Of a stretch of DNA of 64,000 nt, positions 25,521-32,631 are shown in pieces. The stretch covers positions 62,001-126,000 of the forward strand of contig ONBK01000003.1 in NCBI GenBank assembly GCA_900316055.1, given 5' to 3'. Position 1 is the stretch's first letter. Every line of letters begins with the position of its first letter. Both the position numbers and the translations under genes were made by a program. The notes under the pieces were generated by a model. It was not told where the DNA came from. It saw only the letters and a program-made list of their open reading frames with translations, and made no database searches. The stretch is from an uncultured Bacteroidales bacterium. GTDB taxonomy: Bacteria > Bacteroidota > Bacteroidia > Bacteroidales > P3.

Positions 25521-25898
25521 ATGTTTTCTTTCGAAAACTTAAAGGTATATCAGGATGCACGTGAGTTGGTGAAAAACGTTTACCTTCTCCAGAATACTTT
25601 TCCGAAAGAAGAAAGGTATGCATTAGGCGACCAGATACGTCGTGCGGCAGTGTCCATAACTGCCAATTTGGCTGAAGGCAGCGGCCGGCAGTCTCCGAAA
25701 GAAAAAATACACTTCATAGAGATTGCATTCGGCTCGATGACAGAGGTGTTCTGTGAGCTTCAAACTGCTTGTGATCTCAACTATATAAAGACTGAACAGT
25801 TGGACGCCCTGCGTCCGCAGTTCACCGAGGTTGCAAAAATGCTCTCCGGCCTTAGGAATTCTTTGAAGCGGCAGGTTGACGAAGATAAAGGTCTTTAA
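25521..25898 (+). CDS. four-helix-bundle protein (IVP-like)
   Basis: A 125-residue protein of the four-helix-bundle family first named from 23S rRNA intervening sequences: FENLKVYQDARELVKNVY, FPKEERYALGDQIRRAAVSITANLAEGSGR and a C-terminal helix MLSGLRNSLKRQ. The family is very common near Bacteroidota polysaccharide genes; its function is not established. It follows ugd after 118 bases and is followed by heptamers and a GC-rich element. A second intact member lies at 34.5 kb and a broken one at 27.4 kb. Confidence 0.88.
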   Translation: MFSFENLKVYQDARELVKNVYLLQNTFPKEERYALGDQIRRAAVSITANLAEGSGRQSPKEKIHFIEIAFGSMTEVFCELQTACDLNYIKTEQLDALRPQFTEVAKMLSGLRNSLKRQVDEDKGL

Positions 25899-26011
25899 CC
25901 TTTACAAAAGGAAGAAGGTCTTTAACCTTTAACCTTTAACCTTTAACCTTTCTGCCTGGCTCCATAGGAGACAAGGCCAGCCGCAATAACGCGACTGGCC
26001 CATCGAAAAAC
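25899..26011. repeat. heptamers and partial GC-rich element
   Basis: CTTTAAC-type heptamers lead into a GC-rich element (25950-25985, TGGCTCC-ATA-GGAGACA hairpin, then GGCC), just beyond the convergent 3' ends of the flanking genes. Confidence 0.75.
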
Positions 26012-26734
26012 CTACGCCGAATACGACCCCACATACTCCGACCGCATCCACTCATAACGCCCGGCATTGTACGACTTCGCCTCCGACGAGTACGACGATG
26101 CCTCCTCTCCCAGCGCAGCCACCTCACTCGTGTAGTTTACGCCACTGAACTGACTGCTGATTTTGATGGGGATGGCGTAGAGGTTCACCACGTGGAACTC
26201 ATCGTCAGGAATGGGGATTGTCACCTCGCCACTCTCTGAGATTACCGTTGACTGCGCAGCCAGGAACCCACCGCTGCGGCTGTCGGCATAGAGAGCCACG
26301 AATACCACACGGTCGATACTGTCTGGGAACGTGGCGGAGGTCTTGATGCTACCATCGGCTATGGTCACGGCTCCGATGGTGACACCTGCGGAGAAGCCCC
26401 CTTCAGAGAGAATGAGATCACTGGGCGCCAGAACGGCTTGGATGGTTCCGTTGGCCGATGTAGTGGTCATACGCTTCATGATTTCATGCATCCACCGCTG
26501 ACGACGGCCACGGTTGCCGTTGCCCGTCATGCCGTAGATGATGTCTGCCTTAATGAGTTTGGATAGTGATCCTGCCAGCGCCATTTTGGCGCGCACGGCC
26601 ATCTGCTCCTCGCTGTTGGCATTCCTTATATGAGGCTGGTGTTTTCGGATGATGACTTTGCCGTCCTGCCCCTTGGCGCCGACGAGGTTACCGGTACGAC
26701 CGGTGAATTCGATTACTGAACTAAATGTACCCAT
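26012..26734 (-). CDS. DUF6266-like hypothetical protein
   Basis: A 240-residue protein beginning MGTFSSVIEFTGRTGNLVGAK, with the early Gly-rich start followed by IIRKHQPHIRNANSEEQMAVRAKM. This resembles the DUF6266-type proteins found in many Bacteroidota, which start with a conserved G-rich segment, R..P and a stretch of Q/R/M-rich helix. The remainder alternates beta-like segments (VFVALYADSRSGGFLAA, GEVTIPIPDDEFHVVNLYAIPI). There is no signal peptide or membrane helix. Function is unknown. It lies alone on the minus strand between plus-strand genes. Confidence 0.6.
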   Translation of the reverse strand: MGTFSSVIEFTGRTGNLVGAKGQDGKVIIRKHQPHIRNANSEEQMAVRAKMALAGSLSKLIKADIIYGMTGNGNRGRRQRWMHEIMKRMTTTSANGTIQAVLAPSDLILSEGGFSAGVTIGAVTIADGSIKTSATFPDSIDRVVFVALYADSRSGGFLAAQSTVISESGEVTIPIPDDEFHVVNLYAIPIKISSQFSGVNYTSEVAALGEEASSYSSEAKSYNAGRYEWMRSEYVGSYSA

Positions 26735-27352
26735 AATACTTTAAAATTTAAAAAGTTAATAAAATTGTTTATACACGTTATCGTCCTCGAGGTTGACTGA
26801 AACGTTTCGATAATAATATAAGGCCCAATAGTGTTACCCTCTAAAAAGTAAACGTGTTTTCACAAATAGTAGCGAATAGCAACAAATGGTAACAAGCCGA
26901 CTTCCGCAGCTTCCGTGAGCGCAGCGAGCAGGCCAATAAAGACCACGTCAGCCCCTCTGCAAGCGTAGCAACGCAGAGAAATCTGTGATATCTGTGCTGT
27001 CTGTGTGACCTAGCCCTCCGCGAGCGCAGCCATGCGGAGAATTTACAAGATCAACGAGCAGGATGCATGTCATCGAGCGGAGCGGATTTCGAGCGGATTT
27101 AGACCGGAGTTAGAGCGGACCTAGAGCGTAGAAAGACCGAGCGAAGGAAATAGGAACCGCAGACATCAGACCCCTCCCCCTATTGCGGCCCTAGACCACA
27201 GCACTTTACGCGCGGCCTGCGGCTCTTACTGAGTGATACAACGAATAAATGTGAAAATAAAGTGGGAGTGAGGGTTTAGAAAGTGGGCCGAGAGAACATC
27301 TGGAGCAGCAAGTGTAGTGTGAGCTTGCTCAAACACTGCCGAGTCGTGACAG
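26735..27352. other. non-coding stretch with a pair of related hairpins
   Basis: No convincing gene is present. Two similar hairpins occur: CTCTGC (26955-26960) with GCAGAG (26973-26978), and CTCCGC (27016-27021) with GCGGAG (27034-27039), both with 12-nt loops of related sequence (aagcgtagcaac, gagcgcagccat); the stems differ by one compensating pair. Around 27080-27135 there are degenerate GAGCGGA(T/C)TT units. The stretch looks like decayed sequence plus another small structured repeat. Confidence 0.5.
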
Positions 27353-27511
27353 ATGAAGACAAAGTCAACCGTCCCCCCGACCTGTGGAGAAGTACGTTCC
27401 CAGCTCATTAGAGCGAACGATATAGGTTATTTAACCAAAGAAGAATATGATGAATTATACACTGAATGCCGTAGGCTTTCAGCAGGAATTATGAACCGAC
27501 GAACGAAGTAA
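27353..27511 (+). pseudogene. remnant: C-terminal end of a four-helix-bundle protein
   Basis: An open frame of 52 codons from ATG at 27353 encodes GEVRSQLIRANDIGYLTKEE, then YDELYTECRRLSAGIMNR. This matches the last two helices of four-helix-bundle family members, where the segment between helices typically reads as a xDIGYLT/S-x-E-x-Y pattern. The first two helices are missing, so I read it as a 5'-truncated copy rather than a functional small gene. It lies between two intact members of the family. Confidence 0.6.
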
Positions 27512-27712
27512 GAGCAGAGACCAAGCTCGCTTGGGCTATGCCTTACGAGGAGGAGGAAGACTTTAGTCAACTTTATAAAGGAGATAAAGGCAAGTGATAA
27601 GGTCGGTCCGAAGTACAACTCTTGAACCCTTGTGCCGAAGGCTGCGAACACCTATGAATTAAATCAAATGAAGTGAGTCAACCCTTGAACCCCTTGAACA
27701 TTTTTTACGATA

Positions 27713-27793
27713 ATGGAAAAGAACAGTAAGATTTACGTGGCCTGCCACCGCGGAATGGTGGGTTCCGCGATAGTAAGAGAGCTCCAGCGGTAA
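27713..27793 (+). pseudogene. remnant: first 26 codons of a GDP-L-fucose synthase (fcl/wcaG-like)
   Basis: ATG at 27713 opens a 26-codon frame ending TAA at 27791-27793. Its product begins [20 protein letters not shown] and continues VRELQR. This is the start of the SDR enzyme GDP-4-keto-6-deoxymannose epimerase-reductase, with the Rossmann GxxGxxG region where the first Gly is read as Cys ([10 protein letters not shown] in place of [10 protein letters not shown]). The rest of the gene is absent and the sequence changes to TTATCTT heptamers right after the stop. It suggests that a fucose pathway was once encoded here. Confidence 0.75.
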
Positions 27794-27893
27794 TCCTGTC
27801 CTAAGCATAAACTATTATCTTTTATCTCTTATCTTTTAACTGAATCAATCCTGCGGTGCTGCTGTCAAATACAAAAACAAGCATTTATTATAT

Positions 27894-29078
27894 ATGTCAT
27901 CAATCAGAATTAAAAATATAGGTCCCATCAAAGATACTGGTAATGTGTCTTTGACTCATGTTATGCTTATTATTGGAGAGCAAAGTTCAGGTAAAAGCAC
28001 TTTCATGAAGATTTTGTGCTATTGCCGTTGGTTCGAGAAGAAGGTGATGATAGGTGACTATAATGATCTGAGTTTGATAAAGGTTATCGACTTCGTTTTT
28101 CCGTTGATGACTTTCCATAAGTTAAATGATGACTATTTCAACGGTTCGTCACTCATAGAATATCATGGCGAGGCTATTAACATTACAGTTACTGGATTAA
28201 AAAGTATCGATATCACTCGCACTGCTCAGTTTGAGACAGTTCGCCACAATACCAAATTGAGTTATTTGCCTGCTGAGCGTAACCTGCTCTCGGTTATTCC
28301 TGAACTCGATGCCAAGTATCGGTCATCAACGTTTGATGTGATGTTTAACTCGGTTATCGAGTTTAACGAGGCAAACGAAATGTTTGGCGAAAAGAAACCG
28401 CTCAAGCTTTCCATACTTAAGGGTATGGAGTATTATCATGAAGGTCATGCCGATTATGTGCGCTTTGCTGAACATCATAAACCGATGAAACTGGAGTATA
28501 TGTCAAGCGGCGTACAAGCTGCTGTGCCAGTATCCATTATGTCAAGATATCTATGTGAAATCACGGGTACCTTATCTAAGCGTACGCCGTTGAATGCACA
28601 AGGTGGTTTCAGTCCCGATTTCAACTCCGATTTTGAGCATGACAGGCTTAGCTACTACAACTATCCGCAACTCTTTGTTGAGGAGCCAGAGCAGCACCTC
28701 TTCCCTCAGTCCCAAGCAGAACTGATTGAAGAATTGCTCATCAATCAGCAGATGGCTTTCCAAAAAACGCAACAGATGGGTTACTTGTTTATTACCACCC
28801 ACAGTCCATATATCTTGTCCGTGATTAATATATTCCTCTTGGCAGGTAAACTGAAGAAAATGGATTCTTTCAGCGAGAAGGTTGAAAAAATAACCAACGT
28901 TGCCATTGCTCCCAGGGATATGTCTATTTATTCTATTGAAAACGGCAAGTTTGTGTCGCGTATGGATAGCGATACAGGAATGATTGGCGGCAACTACCTT
29001 GATTCGGTTTCAGAGGTGATGTCCGACAGGTTTAACAAGCTCTATCGTTTGTATGTGAACGAGTTTGCAAAGAAATAG
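27894..29078 (+). CDS. AAA/ABC-type ATPase, module 1 (OLD/RecF-like, possible defence)
   Basis: A 394-residue ATPase of the AAA_15/AAA_21 (OLD/RecF-like) class. It has an N-terminal RIKNIGPIKD strand-turn, Walker A GEQSSGKST at residues 28-36, a YMSSGVQAAVPV signature-like segment near 205, Walker B LFVEEPEQ at about 260-267 followed by HLFPQSQAELIEEL, and TTHSPYIL near 302. No TOPRIM or other nuclease domain is fused to it. The next gene, 9 bases downstream, encodes a small protein with a PD-(D/E)XK-like pattern; I infer a two-gene complex in which this ATPase controls a nuclease partner. A second such pair lies 3.5 kb downstream. Confidence 0.85.
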   Translation: MSSIRIKNIGPIKDTGNVSLTHVMLIIGEQSSGKSTFMKILCYCRWFEKKVMIGDYNDLSLIKVIDFVFPLMTFHKLNDDYFNGSSLIEYHGEAINITVTGLKSIDITRTAQFETVRHNTKLSYLPAERNLLSVIPELDAKYRSSTFDVMFNSVIEFNEANEMFGEKKPLKLSILKGMEYYHEGHADYVRFAEHHKPMKLEYMSSGVQAAVPVSIMSRYLCEITGTLSKRTPLNAQGGFSPDFNSDFEHDRLSYYNYPQLFVEEPEQHLFPQSQAELIEELLINQQMAFQKTQQMGYLFITTHSPYILSVINIFLLAGKLKKMDSFSEKVEKITNVAIAPRDMSIYSIENGKFVSRMDSDTGMIGGNYLDSVSEVMSDRFNKLYRLYVNEFAKK

Positions 29079-29087
29079 GAGTGAAGT

Positions 29088-29615
29088 ATGGCAAATCGTA
29101 GTGACATAATAAACACGCTTCGCAAGGCTTATCCTGATGTCGATAATTGCCTGTTGCCTTCCACTGGCGACGCACATGTAGTTGATGCGGGCATATCCCA
29201 ATTCTCTGCCGATGCCAACATTCCAGGGTTCGATATCTCAAACCCTAACAATCGCCCGATGTTTCTGCTCCAAATTGATGGCAAACTGTTGACTTCATCT
29301 ATGAGAAAAGTAGGTCAATGTGATTGTGCCATTGTGAGCGACAATGAAATCAGCTTTGTAGAGCTTAAAACCGATGCTGTTGCTCCCAATGAGAAAAACT
29401 GCGATAAAGCCGAGTTGCAGATATTCACCACTATTATGCGGATCAATTGGGCGTTGAGTCGGGCAGGTGCCAGCCTCGTGCCTTTGGCCAACCTCGAAAG
29501 CTATGTGTGCTTCAAAAGTTATCCAGCCGTGAACGCAGAATTGCAGAGCCGTCAGCTAAGGTTCTTTAATAATACAGATGTACCGCTTTGTTACAGTAAT
29601 AAGAAAACTCTTTAA
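29088..29615 (+). CDS. putative PD-(D/E)XK-type nuclease partner, module 1
   Basis: A 175-residue protein of no family I can name. The central segment QCDCAIVSDNEISFVELKTD fits the PD-(D/E)XK pattern: D79, then E92 and K94 in a strand ending ELK, followed by a helix with AELQIFTTIMR. It starts 9 bases after the ATPase stop. The partner of the second ATPase has the same layout (D113 ... HELS), supporting a shared two-gene arrangement. Whether it cuts DNA or RNA, and what triggers it, cannot be read from the sequence. The C-terminal part (FFNNTDVPLCYSNKKTL) shows nothing recognisable. Confidence 0.6.
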   Translation: MANRSDIINTLRKAYPDVDNCLLPSTGDAHVVDAGISQFSADANIPGFDISNPNNRPMFLLQIDGKLLTSSMRKVGQCDCAIVSDNEISFVELKTDAVAPNEKNCDKAELQIFTTIMRINWALSRAGASLVPLANLESYVCFKSYPAVNAELQSRQLRFFNNTDVPLCYSNKKTL

Positions 29616-29626
29616 AAACGATACGA

Positions 29627-29743
29627 ATGTCTCTCACCGAAATACAATCCCTCTTGGACGCTCATTGTGATGAGATTATTTCTGGTATCACCATTGGGAA
29701 ATACTTAGGTAGAGCGGTATCTGTAGAAACAATGTGTAATTAG
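29627..29743 (+). CDS. small open frame after ATPase module 1
   Basis: A 38-codon frame from ATG at 29627 to TAG at 29741-29743, beginning MSLTEIQSLLDAHCDEIISG. It lies 11 bases after the putative nuclease gene, in the same direction, and 13 bases before the next small gene. The spacing is operon-like, but the product has no recognisable family and it could be the truncated start of a longer lost gene. Confidence 0.35.
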   Translation: MSLTEIQSLLDAHCDEIISGITIGKYLGRAVSVETMCN

Positions 29744-29756
29744 AAAATAAAAATAT

Positions 29757-29957
29757 ATGGCAAAATTTATTGAATTGACAGATTTTGAAGGAGAGAAAGT
29801 CTTTGTAAACGTAGAGCATATTATTAAAGTACGCCCGGACAAGGATGGCTCGTACATCTATTTCGACCAAACAACCAATAATGGCAGTTATTTGCATCCG
29901 ATTCCGTTGCACATATCTGAAAGTTATGAGGAAATAAAATCTATGATGCAAAGTTGA
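29757..29957 (+). CDS. small FlbD-like hypothetical protein
   Basis: A 66-residue protein, MAKFIELTDFEGEKVFVNVE at the start, then HIIKVRPDKDGSYIYFDQ and ESYEEIKSMM. The pattern of a short beta sheet (residue, x, x, G, v, n, HI..i) ending in a helix is like the small FlbD/DUF-type proteins, which are often found as orphans. There is no membrane segment. It lies in the operon-like run between the first ATPase module and the Cas2-like gene. No function is assigned. Confidence 0.6.
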   Translation: MAKFIELTDFEGEKVFVNVEHIIKVRPDKDGSYIYFDQTTNNGSYLHPIPLHISESYEEIKSMMQS

Positions 29958-29982
29958 GTGACCTTTAAAGAGAAGTGTTCTT

Positions 29983-30252
29983 ATGGTATATATAGTTTCA
30001 TATGATTTAGTGGAGCCCGGTCGGCGTTATGAAGATTTGATTAATCGAATAAAACAAGAGAAGGTTTGGGCAAGGTTAGGTGGTTCTGCATATCTTGTGG
30101 AAAGTAGTTTGACGGCAGTGGAATTAAGAGACTGTTTTAAAGAGGTCTTAGATGGTAACGATAAATTGTATGTTGGAGTGGTTACCGCTCCAGCAGCATG
30201 GTACGGCTTGTCTGACCAAGTAAGTGCGTGGATAAAAGATAATTTGAAATAA
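29983..30252 (+). CDS. Cas2/SinR-like small protein
   Basis: An 89-residue protein with a Cas2/VapD-like ferredoxin-fold layout: a first strand VYIVSYDLVEPGRRYEDL with the early Asp after three hydrophobics, a loop-strand WARLGGSAYLVESSL, a helix VELRDCFKEVL and a strand DKLYVGVV. Standalone members in Bacteroidota are often called SinR family. There is no Cas1 or CRISPR array here, so it is not acting as a CRISPR adaptation protein in this context. Its stop shares a base with the start of the following membrane-protein gene (TAATG), implying translational coupling. Confidence 0.78.
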   Translation: MVYIVSYDLVEPGRRYEDLINRIKQEKVWARLGGSAYLVESSLTAVELRDCFKEVLDGNDKLYVGVVTAPAAWYGLSDQVSAWIKDNLK

Positions 30253-31061
30253 TGGAAAGTTATGATAACGAGAGAAAGATTGTAAGGTTGCACCTGATTT
30301 ATTGGGCTGTAATCTTCATTCTTTTAGCAATTTTTCTGTTATTGATAGCACCTGGCTGTGTTAATCAAAAAGCATTTGAGAATTTCTCATTTGCTTCTAC
30401 TCTTATATCGATAGTCTTGGCTGTAGTATCCATAGTGTTCTCTTTTCGAACCAAATCGAATGCCAGTGAAAACATAGCAGGCATTAGAGAGATTGAACGA
30501 AATATCGAATCGAAACTTCAAAAGTTTGATTCTCTTAAGAATGAAATTGTGGATGAAGTTAAGGGAATTACTAGACCTATAGAGGATGATGTGAGTAGTA
30601 TTCGTCAAGGTCAAATGGAAGCATCTACTCAGATGCAAAGAATGTTAGAGAAAATGGCCCAAAAAAGTGTGGGTTCAGGAGACTCGGATGGCAAATTGTT
30701 GAGTTCGGCCTCATTTTATGGTAATGTGATGATGTATGCTTTATGCAAGGCTAAACAAAGTGGCAAGGCAATAGATATGCAGAAAATTGGACTTGACTTT
30801 AATGATAATTATGACTACTTTTGGGGGTTTTGGGTTGCACTGACTGCATTGAAAGGTCGTCCGTTTGAATATGTAGAAAGTGGACGCATAATTACCGTTA
30901 CAAAATTCGATGAGACGCAATTGGGTGACATGGAATACTGGAAAGCCAAAATAAATATCTATAAGGATAAAGCGGAGGTCAAGAAGTACATGGATACTGT
31001 AGACGAGTATTTTTCAGAGGGTGGTACTAAGCCTAAAGGAGAGGAGACGTCTTCTTTATAA
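30252..31061 (+). CDS. membrane-anchored coiled-coil protein coupled to the Cas2-like gene
   Basis: A 269-residue protein: two N-terminal helices (LIYWAVIFILLAIFLLLIAP and ASTLISIVLAVVSIVFSF), a predicted coiled coil (about 75-140, REIERNIESKLQKFDSLKNEI and IRQGQMEASTQMQRMLEKMA) and a cytoplasmic globular end (ASFYGNVMMYALCKAKQSGK ... DYFWGFWVALTALKGR). I do not recognise the family. The start overlaps the Cas2-like stop. The arrangement (small nuclease-fold protein plus membrane sensor/effector) is reminiscent of defence gene pairs, but this is inference from context. Confidence 0.62.
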   Translation: MESYDNERKIVRLHLIYWAVIFILLAIFLLLIAPGCVNQKAFENFSFASTLISIVLAVVSIVFSFRTKSNASENIAGIREIERNIESKLQKFDSLKNEIVDEVKGITRPIEDDVSSIRQGQMEASTQMQRMLEKMAQKSVGSGDSDGKLLSSASFYGNVMMYALCKAKQSGKAIDMQKIGLDFNDNYDYFWGFWVALTALKGRPFEYVESGRIITVTKFDETQLGDMEYWKAKINIYKDKAEVKKYMDTVDEYFSEGGTKPKGEETSSL

Positions 31062-31316
31062 GCAAGGATTATTGATTATCTATATCAACTTCTTGTAAAA
31101 TATACGGGAAAAAAGTCAGTGCATTATTTTTATTGCGAGAGAAAAAAGCATTTATATAATTAAAAATCGAACTATCAAAACATCATACATCGCGGAACTC
31201 CGTTTTCGGCACCAGACCCGAGTCCTTCAAGATGTACCCTTTAGCAGTATAGATAAAATATCGAACTTTTACATTTAACAAGATAATTCACACAAGCTAT
31301 ATTCCTGTTTTTTGTG
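31062..31316. other. AT-rich intergenic stretch
   Basis: There is no convincing gene in these 255 bases. The minus strand at about 31183-31270 has a short open stretch encoding TAKGYILKDSGLVPKTEFRD before a stop, which has a protein-like composition but no start or family that I can support. Confidence 0.4.
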
Positions 31317-31724
31317 ATGAATAAAAGAGAGACTTTTATACAAGGCGTGATCAACTACCTTAAGATGTCAACATCCGGGGCTTTGATGATTTCCGGAGCG
31401 TGGGGGTCGGGAAAGACTTATTTCATCGACCATACTCTTGTTGACCATCTGAAAGGTGATTACTGACCTGTGAAGATTTCTCTCTTCGGATTAGAGAAAG
31501 TTGATAACCTGGAAAGACTGATAACTGAAAAATTCTTGGCTGATTATGGCGAAGAAAAAGATGCAGCTTTTTATTCGGCTGACATCTTACCTCTTCCATC
31601 TTACCTCTTACTTCAGCCCGGCTACTTTGCCATCTTCTTCCCGCAGGACGGCCACATGCCGCAACTGAGTGTTGATAAGCCAACAATGGTGAAGAAAATT
31701 GTGGTGAAAGTGGAAATGGGTTAA
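31317..31724 (+). pseudogene. broken KAP-type P-loop NTPase
   Basis: ATG at 31317 encodes MNKRETFIQGVINYLKMSTS, then GALMISGAWGSGKTYFIDHTL, the start of a KAP-family NTPase with Walker A GAWGSGKT. The frame is cut by TGA at 31464-31466 after HLKGDY, but the same frame then continues PVKISLFGLEKVDNLERLI as expected for the family. Soon after, homology ends in a heptamer-like stretch (about 31590-31625, CTTACCT units) and unrelated sequence to a stop at 31722-31724. The result is a nonsense mutation plus 3' loss. KAP NTPases are often membrane-associated and occur in phage-defence contexts. Confidence 0.75.
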
Positions 31725-31803
31725 GGTCAAGGTTAAAGTTAAGGTTGATTTCAGCAAGGACGCTGATAGGAGACAGTATGGAGCAACCCCGATCTAATAC
31801 ACA

Positions 31804-32595
31804 ATGACAAACATAGAACCCGAAATGGAAATCCACGACGTATTTGGCATCAAACCCTACGGAGAGGTTGGCCTTAAGATTACAGAGGCAGCAATAAAGG
31901 GTGTCTCGGCATTCCTTGAGGCGGTGTGCAAACCCGGTGCAGAAGAACTAGGCTATATGATAAAAGACCAGGTTCGGCGTTGGCGTCTGAACAATATACT
32001 ACGGATGCTCGAAAAAGCAAAGGGGAAGTTGAGTTTCGATGGTCAGGAGTTAAAAATCTGTGCCAATGCTCGTGTGGGTCTTTCCATTATGGAAGAAAGT
32101 TCAGAGGTCGATGATGATGAACTGCAGGATTTGTGGGCTGGGTTGTTTGTATCCTCCTGCACTCCCGACGGACGGGACGACAGCAATATGAATTTTGTGG
32201 ATTTGCTGCGTCGCATGAGTTCTGTTGAGGCCAGAATTCTCGATTATGCCTGTAATAATTGCAAAAAGGTTATTTATCCTAATAGGTTGATTCTGGCAGA
32301 CGAGTTTTGTATATCGTTTGAAGAACTGTCAAAGATTTCTGGTACTGATGATATCTATCGATTAGATAGCGAGTTGGATCATATGCGTTCTCTTGAGTTA
32401 TTGATGAGTGGCGATACATTGGTTCCTGGTGGCGGCTTTCAGGCAGGAGATGAAGAACTAATCGCTAATATAACACCAAGTTCTCTCGCATTAAGTTTGT
32501 TTTATAAAACCCATGCGATTGGAATCTCACCTGTCGAATTCTGGGGCGAAAAATTGGTTCATAGTAACGAGAAGGAGAATGTCATAATACAGTGA
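31804..32595 (+). CDS. Abi-alpha-like (DUF4393) protein
   Basis: A 263-residue protein whose central region reads as the Abi-alpha/DUF4393 type: an N-terminal amphipathic part (AAIKGVSAFLEAVCKPGAEELGYMIKDQVRRWRL), ANARVGLSIMEESSEVDDDELQDLWAGLFVSSC, then FVDLLRRMSSVEARILDYAC and a C-terminal winged-helix-like part. Family members are associated with abortive infection or with predicted defence islands. It lies between the broken KAP gene and the second ATPase module, all in one direction. The family call rests on recalled patterns and was not searched. Confidence 0.6.
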   Translation: MTNIEPEMEIHDVFGIKPYGEVGLKITEAAIKGVSAFLEAVCKPGAEELGYMIKDQVRRWRLNNILRMLEKAKGKLSFDGQELKICANARVGLSIMEESSEVDDDELQDLWAGLFVSSCTPDGRDDSNMNFVDLLRRMSSVEARILDYACNNCKKVIYPNRLILADEFCISFEELSKISGTDDIYRLDSELDHMRSLELLMSGDTLVPGGGFQAGDEELIANITPSSLALSLFYKTHAIGISPVEFWGEKLVHSNEKENVIIQ

Positions 32596-32631
32596 TTATT
32601 TTATTTATAAACTAATTAATTTTTATAAGGT

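Noticed and set aside
27894..29615. Calling ATPase module 1 a PARIS, Septu or Gabija system
   Set aside because: The partner shows no TOPRIM/DUF4435, HNH or UvrD-like helicase features, so a named system cannot be supported.
29983..30252. Cas2-like gene as evidence of a CRISPR-Cas system
   Set aside because: No cas1, effector genes or array nearby; the standalone family is common outside CRISPR loci.
31183..31270. Minus-strand stretch encoding TAKGYILKDSGLVPKTEFRD before a stop
   Set aside because: Protein-like composition, but no start codon, no recognisable family and too short to support; mentioned only under the intergenic entry.
31464..31466. TGA in the KAP gene as a selenocysteine or recoded codon
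   Set aside because: No recoding element is evident and the 3' part of the gene is also lost, so a pseudogene is simpler.
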